From assembly GCA_039881045.1 (NCBI GenBank), contig JAYWVB010000035.1:248001-312000 (forward strand): DNA of 64,000 nt, given 5' to 3'. Below the pieces are notes generated by a model. That model saw only the letters and a list, made by a program, of their open reading frames with translations. It searched no databases and was not told the DNA's origin. Positions 34,010 through 44,388 of this stretch are shown here, in pieces (the first letter of the stretch is position 1; the number at the start of each line of letters is the position of its first letter). This DNA is from Chaetomium olivaceum (lineage: Eukaryota > Ascomycota > Sordariomycetes > Sordariales > Chaetomiaceae). Made by a program: the position numbers and the translations under genes.

Positions 34010-34942
34010 TCAAGCGCTCGCCGCCAACCGCGTCTTCTCCCGGTCGGCAATCTGGAGCGGGTGCGTGCCCTTGACCCAAGGCTGGACCTGGATCTTCCAC
34101 TGCTTCTCGGCCGTCTTGATCAAATCCTTCCACGCGTCCAGGTACTCCTCGGCGCTGACCTTGCTGCCGCCGTCGGCGTCCTCCATGTCGGCGTCGGCGC
34201 CGTCCTTCTTCTTGCTCTTGCCACCGGCCGCACCGGGAGCAGCCGCCTTGCCCTCGGGCTTGAGCATGACCACGCTGGTGGCGCGCTTGGTGCACGCGGC
34301 CACGCCGAGGTCGGCGCGCGACCGCACGTACAGATAAGGGACGCCGTGCTCCTCGCACAGGATGGGGAAGTGCATGATGACGTCCATGGGCGAGATGTCG
34401 CCCGCGATGATGACCAGGCCCGGGGCCGGGATCTCGCCCGACGCGGCTGTCTTGGGCGGGCACTTCTTGATCGCCTTCTCGCACTCTTTTACGCCGCGGT
34501 GGATCGACTTGAGCTTGGCGCCTGTTTGGGGAGGGAGTGAGGTTAGTAAGGTGCGTTCGAGTAAATCAATTATAGGCCACAGAAATTTGGGTAACGTACC
34601 CTTCTTGATCAGCTTAAAGATCTTCTTGTGAGTCTTATCGTCGGCAAGCGGCAGCGCGAAGGGGACCAGCTCCTCGGTGGGCTTGATCAGGTCCTCGGGG
34701 TCGACATCGGCCGCGTCGTCCTGGGCGTCGAAGGCCGCGGCGGCATCGGCTTGGAGGTGGGCATCGAGGGCGCGGGCGAGCTTGTCTTGCTTGACCTTGT
34801 CCTTCTTCTTGTCCTTCTTCTCCTTGTGGATGCCTTCGCTCTCGCTGCGCTTCTTGTCTTTCTTCTCCGACTTGTCCTTGCTCTTCTTCTCCTTCTTCAG
34901 CTTCTTGTCGTCGACGACCTCGACCCGGTCCTCGGCCGCCAT
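34010..34942 (-). CDS. NHP2: H/ACA snoRNP protein Nhp2 (L7Ae family)
   Basis: Nhp2 binds H/ACA guide RNAs in the nucleolus and helps position them for pseudouridylation and rRNA processing. Start ATG at 34942 (MAAEDRVEVVDDKKLKKEKK); exon 1 34942-34600, intron 34599-34522 (GTACGTT...CCAAACAG), exon 2 34521-34010; 284 residues. A long Lys/Glu-rich N-terminal extension of about 80 residues precedes the L7Ae domain. That domain is recognisable by GVKECEKAIKKCPPKTAASG, GLVIIAGDISPMDVIMHFPI, EEHGVPYLYVRSRADLGVAA and KRATSVVML. A C-terminal extension ends VKGTHPLQIADREKTRLAAS. Yeast Nhp2 is about 156 residues, so both extensions are lineage features. The intron is 78 nt with no in-frame stop, so the gene is also open if unspliced. 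Confidence 0.9.
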   Translation of the reverse strand: MAAEDRVEVVDDKKLKKEKKSKDKSEKKDKKRSESEGIHKEKKDKKKDKVKQDKLARALDAHLQADAAAAFDAQDDAADVDPEDLIKPTEELVPFALPLADDKTHKKIFKLIKKGTLPKFLWPIIDLLERTLLTSLPPQTGAKLKSIHRGVKECEKAIKKCPPKTAASGEIPAPGLVIIAGDISPMDVIMHFPILCEEHGVPYLYVRSRADLGVAACTKRATSVVMLKPEGKAAAPGAAGGKSKKKDGADADMEDADGGSKVSAEEYLDAWKDLIKTAEKQWKIQVQPWVKGTHPLQIADREKTRLAASA

Positions 34943-35553
34943 TGTGATTGTGGTTGTTCGAAAAAGCGAAGTTATCTGTGGGATAGATATCGGAAGTCCA
35001 GCGACTGAGCCTTCAATGGCAGGTTCGACCAGGGAAAGGTGGGAGGGAGATGTTGAAAATCGGTCCGGAAAACAGGTATCGTTGTCTCTGTTTCCACTCC
35101 GAATCGCTCGCCCTCCAGATTTTCTGAACAGAGCAGGCGCCATGCTAAATTTTGAAGGCCAATTGTATCGCCGCTCCGCTTATCTTAGCGTTGCATGGAT
35201 CCTGGGTCTGGTGTGATTGCAATCTAAAAGTCCGTTGTTTAGCCGTGGACAAGAAAGGTGGGATGTGCGGGGCATGCAGTGAGCCCCACCGTAATTTTCT
35301 CGAGATGCGAGCTCGACCATGACATTGACTCACATTCCATCCCTCTTCGAGATTGCTTTTTGAGCCAATTCTAACACAAACAAGTCGATTTCGAACCACG
35401 CCAAATATCCACTACCATCGAGGATTCTCTACTGCACAGCAAATCATAGACCCAATTCACAATCCTGATCACCTACCATTTGTGTTTCCAATCCCTACGT
35501 GGGGTCATTGAACGCTGAGCTGCCCCGCGATCCGGCATTCAAGAAACAAAGCC
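34943..35553. promoter_or_regulatory. Divergent intergenic region NHP2/eIF2B-beta
   Basis: 611 bp between divergent start codons of a snoRNP gene and a translation initiation factor gene. Both promoters must lie here. No specific binding site could be assigned with confidence. Confidence 0.4.
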
Positions 35554-36943
35554 ATGGCTCCCCCACAATCGGCACATGTGCCCACGCTGGAGAACTTAAT
35601 AAAGTCGTTCAACAACCGATCCCTTGAGGCGTCGATTGAGGCTCTGATTTTGTAAGCTCGACCCTGGCACGACTTGGTGCCCGGCAGCTAACATTAAATC
35701 ACAGTCTCCTGAAGCGTCGCCAAGTCAAGGGGGACGAATGCGCCAAAGCGACTGCACACATCCTCCGACAGGTTGTCGCCAAATCAAAGTGGAACGATGT
35801 CGACCAGCTTCTTTCTAGGGTCCAGAGCTCTGGGTCGAGGTTGGCTCGGGCTGCCCCGCTGGAGCCTGTCATCGGGAATGTGGTGCGACGTGTGTTGGGT
35901 TTGATTCGTGACGAGGCAACCGAGGACAGGAATGCCGACGATCTCGCCAGCGAGGCCGCTTCCGATATCCAGACCTTGACTCCGAGTACCAACCCGAGCG
36001 CTCACCCCCCACAGCGACCGGTCCCGATTCGTCCCTCTCCTTCGGTCATCTCGACAGGCCTGCAGGTCTCCAAGTCCATGTTCAACCTTCTCTCCGTTGC
36101 GAACCCCGGCGATTCACCAATAACAGGGGCATCGACTCCCATGTCACAAGCTCAGCCAGCGAGCGTGCATGCTCTACGGTCCGAAGTCATGGACGGAATT
36201 GAGGAAATCTTGGACGAGATTAATCAGGCCGACGACCAGATCGCGGGGTTCTCGGAGATCCAGATTCACCCCGGTGACTATGTGCTGGCGTATCAGCCGT
36301 CAAGGACCGTTGAGAAGTTCCTTATCAAGGCTGCCTCAAAGCGACGGTTTACTGTTCTCATCGCCAGCCATGCCATTTCGGACGGAACCTCCGAGGCTCC
36401 CTACGCCACGCTACGGAAAAGGCTTAATGCTGCCGGAGTAAATACAATCAACCTGGCAAGCAACGGCCTGATGGCCTACATACCACGAGTCAACAAGGTC
36501 ATATTTAGCGCAAAGGCCGTGTACCAGAACGGAGGTCTCCTGGTCGACAGCGGCTCTTGCATTGCTGCCCAAGCAGCGCACGAATACCTCAAGCCGGTCA
36601 TCGTCCTCTGTCCCGTCTACAAGTTCTGCCCCGAGGATCCGTCAGACGAGGTGTCAAGGGGAGAGCTGGGCAACCCGTCCAGCTATGTTAGCTACGCCAA
36701 TGGCCCAGCAGTGGATGCGCTCGACGTGGAGAATACCGTCACAGACTACATCCCGCCAGAGCTCATTGACGTCTACCTCACCAATCTGTAGGTTTCCTTT
36801 CGTTTCCTTTCAAGTTGACTCGCTTGTTTAGGTTGCTGACGTTTGCTAGGGGCCCTCAAACGCGGCATCATCTTGCTAGCATTCTCGCAGACCACTATAA
36901 GACGGAGGATATCGGCTTCTCTTTGCAACTTACCGGGCCTTGA
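35554..36943 (+). CDS. GCD7: Translation initiation factor eIF2B subunit beta (Gcd7-like)
   Basis: Regulatory subunit of eIF2B, the guanine nucleotide exchange factor for eIF2; alpha, beta and delta subunits sense phosphorylated eIF2 in the general amino acid response. Exons 35554-35651, 35705-36787 and 36850-36943; 424 residues. It opens MAPPQSAHVPTLENLIKSFN, followed by the helical N-terminal domain and an S/P-rich linker. The Rossmann-like IF-2B domain shows FSEIQIHPGDYVLAYQPSRT, RFTVLIASHAISDG, LASNGLMAYIPRVNKVIFSA, GGLLVDSGSCIAAQAAHEYL and KPVIVLCPVYKFCPED. The last exon supplies LGPQTRHHLASILADHYKTE, the usual C-terminus. Length and the YIPPELIDVYLTN segment favour beta over the shorter alpha subunit. 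No frameshift. Confidence 0.9.
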
Positions 36944-37562
36944 GGCCAGCCCGCATCGGTACATCACATTTGATCCGAGGCCGCCAAGGACGCGACAGCT
37001 CATCGTAGCTTTGGAAACGCATCGAGATTTGGCCTCTGACAACGTAGCGTAGTAACCCCCCGGAAATAACCGCATGCGGTAAAGTTCCATCATGCTGTCG
37101 CGAGCCTCATCACTCGGCCGCGTAAGCCGGGCGCGGATTGCGTGGAACAAAAATGCGGGGAACAAGGGGAGAACCCGAACAGAGGGGCAATGTCAGCCAA
37201 GGCTTCTCCGACTTCTCAGTCAAAGGCCTGACCATCGGGTCTTGGCGAATGGGAAGTCGGACTTCTGACATGGGGCGGATTAGTGAAAGGTTCCTGAGCT
37301 TACGCCTCGTTCGAAGTTGAGGTTGCCAGTGACTCTTTCCCGCATCCAATAAACCATATCACCCCACCTATTCCTTTTCCCATTTTCGCCTTTTCGTGTG
37401 CAAGTGTCGTGGCCTCGAAAGAAAAGTTCAATATTTAATCAGCTGAACTCCATCCAAGTGGCAAGCCGACGACATTCTTCGACCCTTGAACCCTTGAACC
37501 CTTGCACATCAAAGCTTGGCTCTCTTACACGCAACGGACTCCATCAGTCCATCCGTCCATCA
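36944..37562. other. Intergenic region
   Basis: Downstream of eIF2B-beta and upstream of the large low-complexity gene. No gene or structured element recognised. Confidence 0.4.
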
Positions 37563-40186
37563 TGACCTCGCACCCGGAGGACGTGCCTCCCCCGCCCTAC
37601 ACTGAGACAGACATCTTCTCGAGCTCGGGGCGAGACGCGCACTTCGCTGACGACACCTCGCGGTCCACTACATCCCACTAACGGGGATGTCATTTATACC
37701 CCGCCTCTCACACCTCGTAGCTCCCATCAGTCCAACTTCGCTGGTGAAGTCGACCATGGAACAAACTCGGCTGCCGCTGCATACTTCGAGACACGCCCAC
37801 CTCCCTGCTGAACAGCCAACCACAGGTCGTCCACTCCATCACCATCCTTCCCGGCTCTACCCCAGACAACCTGCCCTACCCGAGCGAGCTCGCCGCCCGG
37901 GACGTCCGCCTCGAAGACTGGCAAACCTTCACCAACTACCTGCTGCCCAACCACTCGGCAAGCACTAACGAACAAGTCATCGACCGCAAGCTGCGGGCCG
38001 AAGCCATGACGGCCACTGATACCAACCCGGGCAACAACCATGACGACGCTCGCTCTCAGTCTTCAGGGCGAAGCCACGCCGAAGCCCACCTCAACCGCAT
38101 CCGCTCTCCCGTTGATGTTGACGAGGCCGAACACCGCCACAACGTCGAATCCACCGTCCACGAGTGGAACGATGGTTTCTTCGGCCCGCGCCGCGTCAGC
38201 ATTCGCGTCGACCTCGAACCCGTGCCATCTTATAGCAATCACGGCACCAACAGCGGCCTGACCGAAGTGTCCCCGCAGCCTCTTCCAGAAAAGGGACCCC
38301 AACCCATCCCAGGCGCATGGGACAGCTCCTTCGACCAACCCCACACGAACCCGGACCCAAACCCATCAGCAGCACCGCCAGCGGATCCCACCCCACGGCG
38401 CGGTCTCACAGGCCTCTTGGCCGGCCGTATATCCGACGCCAGAAGCGGCGGAGCCGGGGCTGGGTCCGGTGCCGGTGGCGGCGGGTTCCGGTTTGCGGGC
38501 CTCAACATCCAGAACGACCGCGTCAGCCTCGGTAACACCTTTGTTGCCGATGGCCGGACGGGCTCGCTGCGTATCGGCGGAATTGTCGCTGACGGGAACG
38601 GGATCCGTATCAATGGCCGGCCCATGTTTGGCGCACCTGGGGAGCAGCATCAGGGCGGTGAAAGGGACGGCGTGAGGGGGAGGGGTGGTCCCGGAAATTG
38701 GGGACCGCCTGGGTGGGGGATGGGCGGGCCTAGGGGCGCTGGTGGTTGGGGCTGGGGTGGTGGTCCTGGGGGATGTGGACGCGGTGGTGCGGGTAGTCCG
38801 TGGGGAATGCGCGGTGGTGGTTGGGGGAGGGGAGGTTCGTTCGGGAGGGGAGGTTGGTGGGATCGAGGACAGGGATCGGGGCCTTGCGGTGGTGGTGAGG
38901 GAGAGCAAGCGCGTGGACGGGGCGAGCATCGGGGCCCTGGGGAGAGACACCACTCTCGGTCCAGCTCGGCATCAAGCGTGTCGTCCAGGTCGTCGTCTGT
39001 CCACTCTGAGTCATCGGTCGGGTCGCTTCCGGACTATGATGACTTGAAGGATTCGCAGCTGCCGATCGCAAAGCAGTTCCTCGAGGAGTCGTTGCACCAC
39101 CCGGACCAGAAGATCACGAAGGAGAAGGTTAAACACATCAAGGAGCAGATCAAAGCGGCAAAGAAGTCTTCCGGCCCGACCCCGGTGATCGTTGACAAGA
39201 CGGCGCTGAGGCGTGAGGTTAAGGACCTCCTTCGCGACTGGAAGCAACTCAAGAGACAGCAGAAGCGAGATTACAAACAACTTCGGCGCGAGCAGAAGCA
39301 TCGCCGTAGGCAGGAGAAGCGGGAACAGCGCCACACTAAGAGGGAGATGAAACGCGCCGCCAAAGAGATGAAGCGGGACTTCCGCCGCGGCCCGTTTGGG
39401 ATTCCCCCTACGGCTCACGCCGCCCATGCCCACGCAGCCCACGCAACTCAAGCCGCCCACGCCCATGCAGCTCACGCAACCCAAGCCGCCCACGCCCACG
39501 CCCACGCAGCTCACGCAACTCACGCAGCTCATATGCCCCACATTCACGTGCCACCAATGCCGCCCATGCCGCCCATTCCGCCCATGCCACCGATGCCACC
39601 AATGCCACCAATGCCCCATCAGCATCACGGACCACCACCAGGATTCAACCCCCTTTCCTTCAACCCCTGGGGCGGGCCGGACGCCGCCGCCAACCCTACC
39701 ACCACCCGCGGGGCTCCCGGAGCGTGGCCGGCGGACGACAACCAAAGCACGGGCGTGCACGACGAAGGTGTGGCCTCGTCGGCGGCGGGCTACGCGGCGT
39801 CGCAGGCGAAATACCAAGCCGCGTGGGAGATGGAGGCCAAGGTGGCGGAGAAAGAGGCCGAGCTGCTGAAGATACATGAGCGGATTGCCGAGGACCATTT
39901 TGGGGATGGTAGTGGCAGCGGCGCGGGTGGAAAGGGGGAGAAGGGGGCGGGGGTTGGCAGTAAGATGGAGGCGGAGGCGTTGGCGGTGGAGAGGGAGATT
40001 GAGGACCTGGCGAGGGTGATGGAAAGGCTGCGGACGGAGGCGGATGAGGAGTTTGCGAGGGAGTTGGCTGAGGAGGAGGAGGGGCTGCTAGGCGGTAAGA
40101 GCAATCAGCCTAGGTATCTGGACTCTTTGAGTAAACGGTTATTATTAACGGGTTGGATTCGGGGAGTTGTGCTTATATATCCATAA
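37563..40186 (+). CDS. Large low-complexity protein with PPxY, RGG-like, coiled-coil, His/Ala and PPM tracts
   Basis: Function unknown; I do not recognise a characterised homologue. The start ATG 37563 gives MTSHPEDVPPPPYTETDIFS with a PPPPY WW-binding motif. Two frame changes follow (near 37672-37682 and 37794-37806), then the frame is open to the stop at 40184-40186. In order: a folded-looking part (SELAARDVRLEDWQTFTNYL, EWNDGFFGPRRVSIRVDLEP); a beta-like part (GNTFVADGRTGSLRIGGIVA, DGNGIRINGRPMF); a Gly/Arg/Trp-rich tract (38640-38940); a Ser-rich RSSSASSVSSRSSSVHSESS; a basic coiled coil (39050-39400); a 41-residue Ala/His tract (39410-39532); PPM repeats; and an acidic C-terminal coiled coil. 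It is about 870 residues and intron-free as read. It could be a scaffold or condensate-forming protein, but that is speculation. Confidence 0.75.
39410..39614 (+). repeat. In-frame Ala/His and Pro-Pro-Met repeat tract
   Basis: About 41 codons alternating Ala and His, with 13 His and an imperfect 33-bp unit encoding QAAHAHAAHAT. These are followed by PPM/PPI triplets encoded by repeated CCGCCCATG and CCACCAATG. The tract is within the CDS and keeps the frame. Confidence 0.88.
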
Positions 40187-40372
40187 TAGCGTAGGCTTAG
40201 GTAGTGTAAACCTTTCTCATTCCGAATCTCCTTTCTAGGTTTTTTGCCTTGTAACAATCGAAGTACCTTGCTATGTATTCCACCTTGGTAATGGACTAAC
40301 CTCCTATAGCCCAAAATATGCCAACAACAACAAGCAACCGACTTTTTATTTTCCTCAACGCCGTGCTACCGT

Positions 40373-41246
40373 CTAGCTGTGCTTACTCTCGTCCTTCTCT
40401 ATCAACTCGCCCACACCCAAGCCCCGCCCAACCTTGACCTTGATCTTCTGATCAGCCTTCGTAGCCGTAGTACTCCCCTTAGCCGGGTCCCTCCCCACAT
40501 CACCCACAGCCTCGCCCTCGTCCACATCCTCCCCACCCTCAGCAGCAGCGGCCTCCTCCCCTTCCTTTCCGGCAGCCTTCTTCGTCTTCTTATCCGCACC
40601 CTCGCCACCACCCTGCTCTTCGGCCTGCTGCTCCTCGCGCAGCTGCTCGCGGATGAAGTCCAGCTCCAGCTTCATGCAGAAGGCGTCCTCGCCGTCGGCG
40701 TAGTACTTGCTCTCCGTCTTTTCCGTCTTGAAGCCCAGCGTGTCGCGGTACAGGTGGATGGCCGCCTTGTTGGATACGCGCACGTGCAGGGACACGTAGT
40801 GCCCGCCGAAGGTCTCGACCATGGCTTGTTCTGATTTCCACCCCCTGTGCGTTAGCATATATATGTACAAAACAGATAAAAGGATGGAAAGGGGTGAGAA
40901 AGAAAAAAAAAGAAAAAAAAAGGAAAGGCCTTACGGCTCTGACGCATCAGCTTCTCGGCGATGCCCAGACGGCGGTGGGTGCGCATGACGGACAGCGAGG
41001 TGATGTGGCCGTGCTGGACGCCGTCGGCCGGCTCCTCCTCCATCTTGGCGAGCACATAGCCGACGATCTTGGGGTAGTCGTAGGGGTCTTTTGCGGGCGC
41101 GAGACGTCGACGGCCACGTACGACAGCTGCGGCCACGAGAGCGCGTGGTACAGGTAGTACTTCAGGAAGTAGTTCTCGGGCAGGTTCTCGAGGTTGGCGT
41201 GCTGGATCAGCGGGATGTCCGACGGTCGGAGGAGGCGGATGTCCAT
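40373..41246 (-). CDS. NAA10: N-terminal acetyltransferase A catalytic subunit (Ard1/Naa10)
   Basis: Catalytic subunit of NatA, which with Naa15 acetylates the N-terminus of nascent proteins after Met removal. Exon 1 is 41246-40935, intron 40934-40831 (GTAAGG...CAG, with an A/T-rich core), exon 2 40830-40373. It opens MDIRLLRPSDIPLIQHANLE, followed by LPENYFLKYYLYHALSWPQL. The acetyl-CoA-binding motif is RRLGIAEKLM, with ITSLSVMRTH before it. Exon 2 carries VETFGGHYVSLHVRVSNKAA and YRDTLGFKTEKTESKYYADG, then a Lys/Glu-rich tail ending in GELIEKDESKHS. One frame change near 41095-41103 lies in a G/C-rich stretch; adding one base makes the coding length divisible by three (256 residues), so it is likely a sequencing deletion. 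Confidence 0.9.
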
Positions 41247-41841
41247 CGTGTCGGAGTGTGTTTGAAGGTCGGGGAGAGGTTGGGGGGGGGGGTTAGTGAA
41301 GGGCGAGGTGTGGAAGAACAGGGGGGTGTTTGTTGTGTTGGTGGATAGAGACAAGGCTGAGCTCAGTGTCCACGGGTGTGTGTGATTGCTGAGGTTCGGT
41401 TCGGGTTGAGTGCTGAGCTGAAGGCCGAGCTAGGCTGTGGGGGCTCGTGAAATTCAACGTTTTGGTGGGGACCCCTGTATCTTAGCCGCGCAAATGGCGG
41501 GGCAGCTCGCCGCCGTCTTAACCGACATCGCGGGAAGAGGTGCGGGGCAATTCTCCATTTTCCATTCTCCAACAAATGCAAAGATGAGGAGCAGTCGGAG
41601 GAGTGGAAGGCCACTTACACCGGCGGGGTTCACTGTGTCCACCTGTTATATTGTGCATATGTGTATAATAGGGGTCTCTGTTTCAATTTGACAAGCTATA
41701 TCTGTTGACTCTACTTGTTCTTGTGTCTGACTTTGTTCTTCCATCCCTCACCGTGTGATATCGTTGCTTGCGAAAAGTCTAGATACATACCTCGGGATTG
41801 AAACCAACAGGAACAACAGAAACGACCGAGATATCAACACA
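41247..41841. other. Divergent intergenic region NAA10/SDR
   Basis: 595 bp between divergent start codons. The 41260-41345 part is G-rich on the plus strand, just upstream of the NAA10 start. No other feature found. Confidence 0.4.
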
Positions 41842-42741
41842 ATGGCGAGATCTCTGGAAGGCAAGCTCGGCATTGTGACCGGTGCATCTCGAGGTTAGTT
41901 CCCCTCCCGGTAATGACATCCAAACCTACCTAACTAAACAACCCCAGGCATCGGCGCTGCCATCGCCGAGAACCTCGCCTCGAAAGGCTGCAATCTGGTG
42001 ATCAACTACACCTCGGCCTCGTCGACCGAGCTCGCCGTCTCGGTGGCCAAGCAGCTCTCCACAACCCACAACATCCGCGCGGTACCCGTCCAAGCCGACG
42101 TCGGCACGCCCGCGGGCGCCACGGCCCTCATCGCCGAGGCCAAGAACAACTTCACCAGCGCCAACGACCGCTTCCAGATCGACATCCTCATCAACAACGC
42201 CGGTATCGCCAAGAACGCCATGCTTCCGCATGTTACCGTGGAGGACTTCGAGGACACCTACCGAGTCAACGTGCTGGGCCCGCTGCTGGTGGTGCAGGCG
42301 GCGCAGCCCTACCTGCCCAACGACCGGTCGGGGCGCATCGTCAACCTCAGCTCGGTGTCGTCGTCGATTGGGTTCGTCACGCAGTCCGTCTACGGCGGCA
42401 CCAAGGCCGCCGTCGAGGCCATGACGCGCACGTGGGCCCGCGAGCTGGCCGCCAATGCCACCGTCAACTCGGTCAACCCGGGCCCCGTCGAGGGCCCAAT
42501 GTACGCGGCCAACCCGCCCGAGTTCTTGGAGAATATTGCTGGGTGGGTGCTGCACACGCCGCTGATGAAGGCGCGCGAGGGTGTTGATAGCGCCGAGGTG
42601 GTTGAGGATGCGAAGAAGAGCGGCGGCCGGCCTGCGTACACCAAGGAGGTGGCCGGGATCGTGGGCATGCTGTGCGGTGAGGAGGCCGGGTGGTGTACCG
42701 GCCAGGTGGTGAGCGCCAACGGCGGGATGATTATGCAATAG
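41842..42741 (+). CDS. Short-chain dehydrogenase/reductase
   Basis: Classical SDR, NAD(P)(H)-dependent oxidoreductase of unknown substrate. Exon 1 41842-41893 and exon 2 41948-42741 (intron GTTAGT...CCCCAG), 281 residues. The cofactor motif TGASRGIG is split by the intron. NNAG appears in IDILINNAGIAKNA, the catalytic Ser in NLSSVSSS and the YxxxK motif in SVYGGTKAAVEAM; NPGPVEGPMYAANPPEF follows the core. The C-terminus CTGQVVSANGGMIMQ is typical of 3-oxoacyl-ACP-reductase-like or glucose-dehydrogenase-like SDRs. The stretch PVQADVG suggests the conserved Asp after beta-4. The frame is intact. No biosynthetic cluster surrounds it, so it is probably a stand-alone metabolic enzyme. Confidence 0.88.
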
Positions 42742-43293
42742 TTAGATGGATGTTCTTAGAGTAGTAGCTAAATTAGAAGGTTTTATGGTTTTCTTTCAGT
42801 TTCAAAAAGCACCGGTTAATCGGGCTTATCTCAGTTGGGTACCCTATGTTGGGCAACGGTCGCCATTAGAAGTATGTACTGTACACATACAACAAGCCAT
42901 TGTCCATCCCTATAGAGCTCGGGCTGCTAGCACCCGGGGAACCGGACATGTGGAGGAGAGCCGCCTATTCCGCCATCGCCGGGGTGCGGGGATCCTGAAT
43001 TTTAGCCCCGCGTTGCAGCGCCGACCCCGCCATAACCAAACCAATCTTCAGCACGCTCACCCCGCGGTACCGGCCTCCTCACCGTGCATGCTCACCACAT
43101 ACTCACCGCTCAACTGTTTGATCTTACTCCCACTCCTTCTCTCTCACTATCACACTTAAACGCCTCACTATCACCATCCCAACTCCCACCGTTCACCCAC
43201 TCAACCCCCTAAGAAGACCGAGAAAAAAACCACATCAACAAAACCACCAGACAGACACACACACACACAAACACACCCCCTACCAATCTCACA
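42742..43293. other. Intergenic region
   Basis: No gene seen. The last 150 bases before LTO1 are rich in CA/CACA runs (43255-43275), probably the 5' leader. Confidence 0.4.
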
Positions 43294-44043
43294 ATGACAA
43301 CCACCTCCCCCCCACCAACGGCACTAGGGGCACCAGCAGCACCAGCCGCCCCCTCTCAAGAACCACGCCCAGCCGCAGCCCCAACAGAAGAAGACCCCTT
43401 CGACAGCCTGCTCACGCTCGAAGACCAGTTCTACAACGAGGGCTACGAGCAGGGCATGGCCGACGGCCTGGTGGCGGGGCGGGCCGAGGGCCGGCAGCTG
43501 GGGCTGGAGCGCGGGTTCCTCAAGTTTGTGGAGAGCGGGCGGTTGCAGGGGCGGGCGATTGTGTGGGCGAATCGGGCGAGTCGGGAGAATCGGGAGAGGA
43601 TGATGCAAAAGGGGAGGACGGGGTTAGGACAACGAGAGGGCGGGCAGGCGGGTGGTGCTGGGGAAGGGGAAGCGGAAGGGGGGGATTCGAGGTCGGGGTC
43701 AAGGGCGGAAGGGGAAGAGGAAGGGCAACGGCAAGGAGATGGTGCTGCTCGGGATGGGGCGAAGACACAACAAGTGACTCGTCTGCTCCCTCCGTTACCG
43801 GATAACCCCCGCCTGGCAAAGCACATCACTACGCTGTATGCGTTAGCAGAGACGGAAAGTCTCTCGACAGAGAACAACGACGAGGCGGTCGACGACTTTG
43901 ACGACCGGCTACGACGGGCGCAGGGGCGGTTCAAGGTTATCGAGCGGATGGTAGGGGAAGGGGATGTTGGAAAGACGAAGGGAGAGGCTGATGACCCTGG
44001 GGCGGTGGCTGGGCCCGGCAAGCGGGAGGCGGTAGATGTTTAG
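43294..44043 (+). CDS. LTO1: Deca-GX3 Fe-S assembly adaptor Lto1 (Yae1/Lto1 family)
   Basis: Lto1 pairs with Yae1 to bring the cytosolic iron-sulfur targeting complex to the ribosome-recycling ABC protein Rli1/ABCE1. The family hallmark is a run of GX3 repeats, seen here at residues about 45-85: FYNEGYEQGMADGLVAGRAE, then GRQLGLERGFLKFVESGRLQ, preceded by EEDPFDSLLTLEDQ. A Gly/Glu-rich linker follows, then PPLPDNPRLAKHITTLYALA and a helical RLRRAQGRFKVIERMVGEGD. It is intronless, 249 residues, from ATG 43294 to the stop 44041-44043. The protein is longer than yeast Lto1, mainly through the N-terminal Ala/Pro tail and the linker. The extreme C-terminus reads EAVDV, without the terminal aromatic residue that yeast Lto1 uses for recruitment. 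Confidence 0.85.
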   Translation: MTTTSPPPTALGAPAAPAAPSQEPRPAAAPTEEDPFDSLLTLEDQFYNEGYEQGMADGLVAGRAEGRQLGLERGFLKFVESGRLQGRAIVWANRASRENRERMMQKGRTGLGQREGGQAGGAGEGEAEGGDSRSGSRAEGEEEGQRQGDGAARDGAKTQQVTRLLPPLPDNPRLAKHITTLYALAETESLSTENNDEAVDDFDDRLRRAQGRFKVIERMVGEGDVGKTKGEADDPGAVAGPGKREAVDV

Positions 44044-44388
44044 GGCGGGTTGGCGAGGCGATGTTTATAAATGTCTAGGCCGGTTATATGCCAGAACATA
44101 GCTTGGAGTGAGATAATGCTGGATAGAGCAGGCCATTGCAATCGAGTTGAAGTGAACAAACAGGAACAAATAGCCACAAAGACCGCAAAACGTAATGACA
44201 CATCAACTCTAATGCATGTCTCTCTATACCACTCTTGCCGGGTTATATACAACCCCCCACCACCCCCTCGTCATCTTCACCATCGCCCACCACTCATACG
44301 AACGACCTGCACGGGTAACTGTATATCGTTAGCTCCACTTCTCACTCACTCAACCACCACCACCACCACCGTCAACAAAGCAAAGAAC
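44044..44388. other. Convergent intergenic region
   Basis: 3' flanks of LTO1 and the complex I gene. It contains a short ACC/CAC trinucleotide run near 44352-44372. Nothing else noted. Confidence 0.4.

Noticed and set aside
39011..39898. 295-codon minus-strand open frame
   Set aside because: Antisense of the low-complexity gene; the Trp/Met-rich repeats are the complement of the PPM codons.
41926..42738. 270-codon minus-strand open frame
   Set aside because: Antisense shadow of the short-chain dehydrogenase; His/Leu/Arg-rich with no domain.
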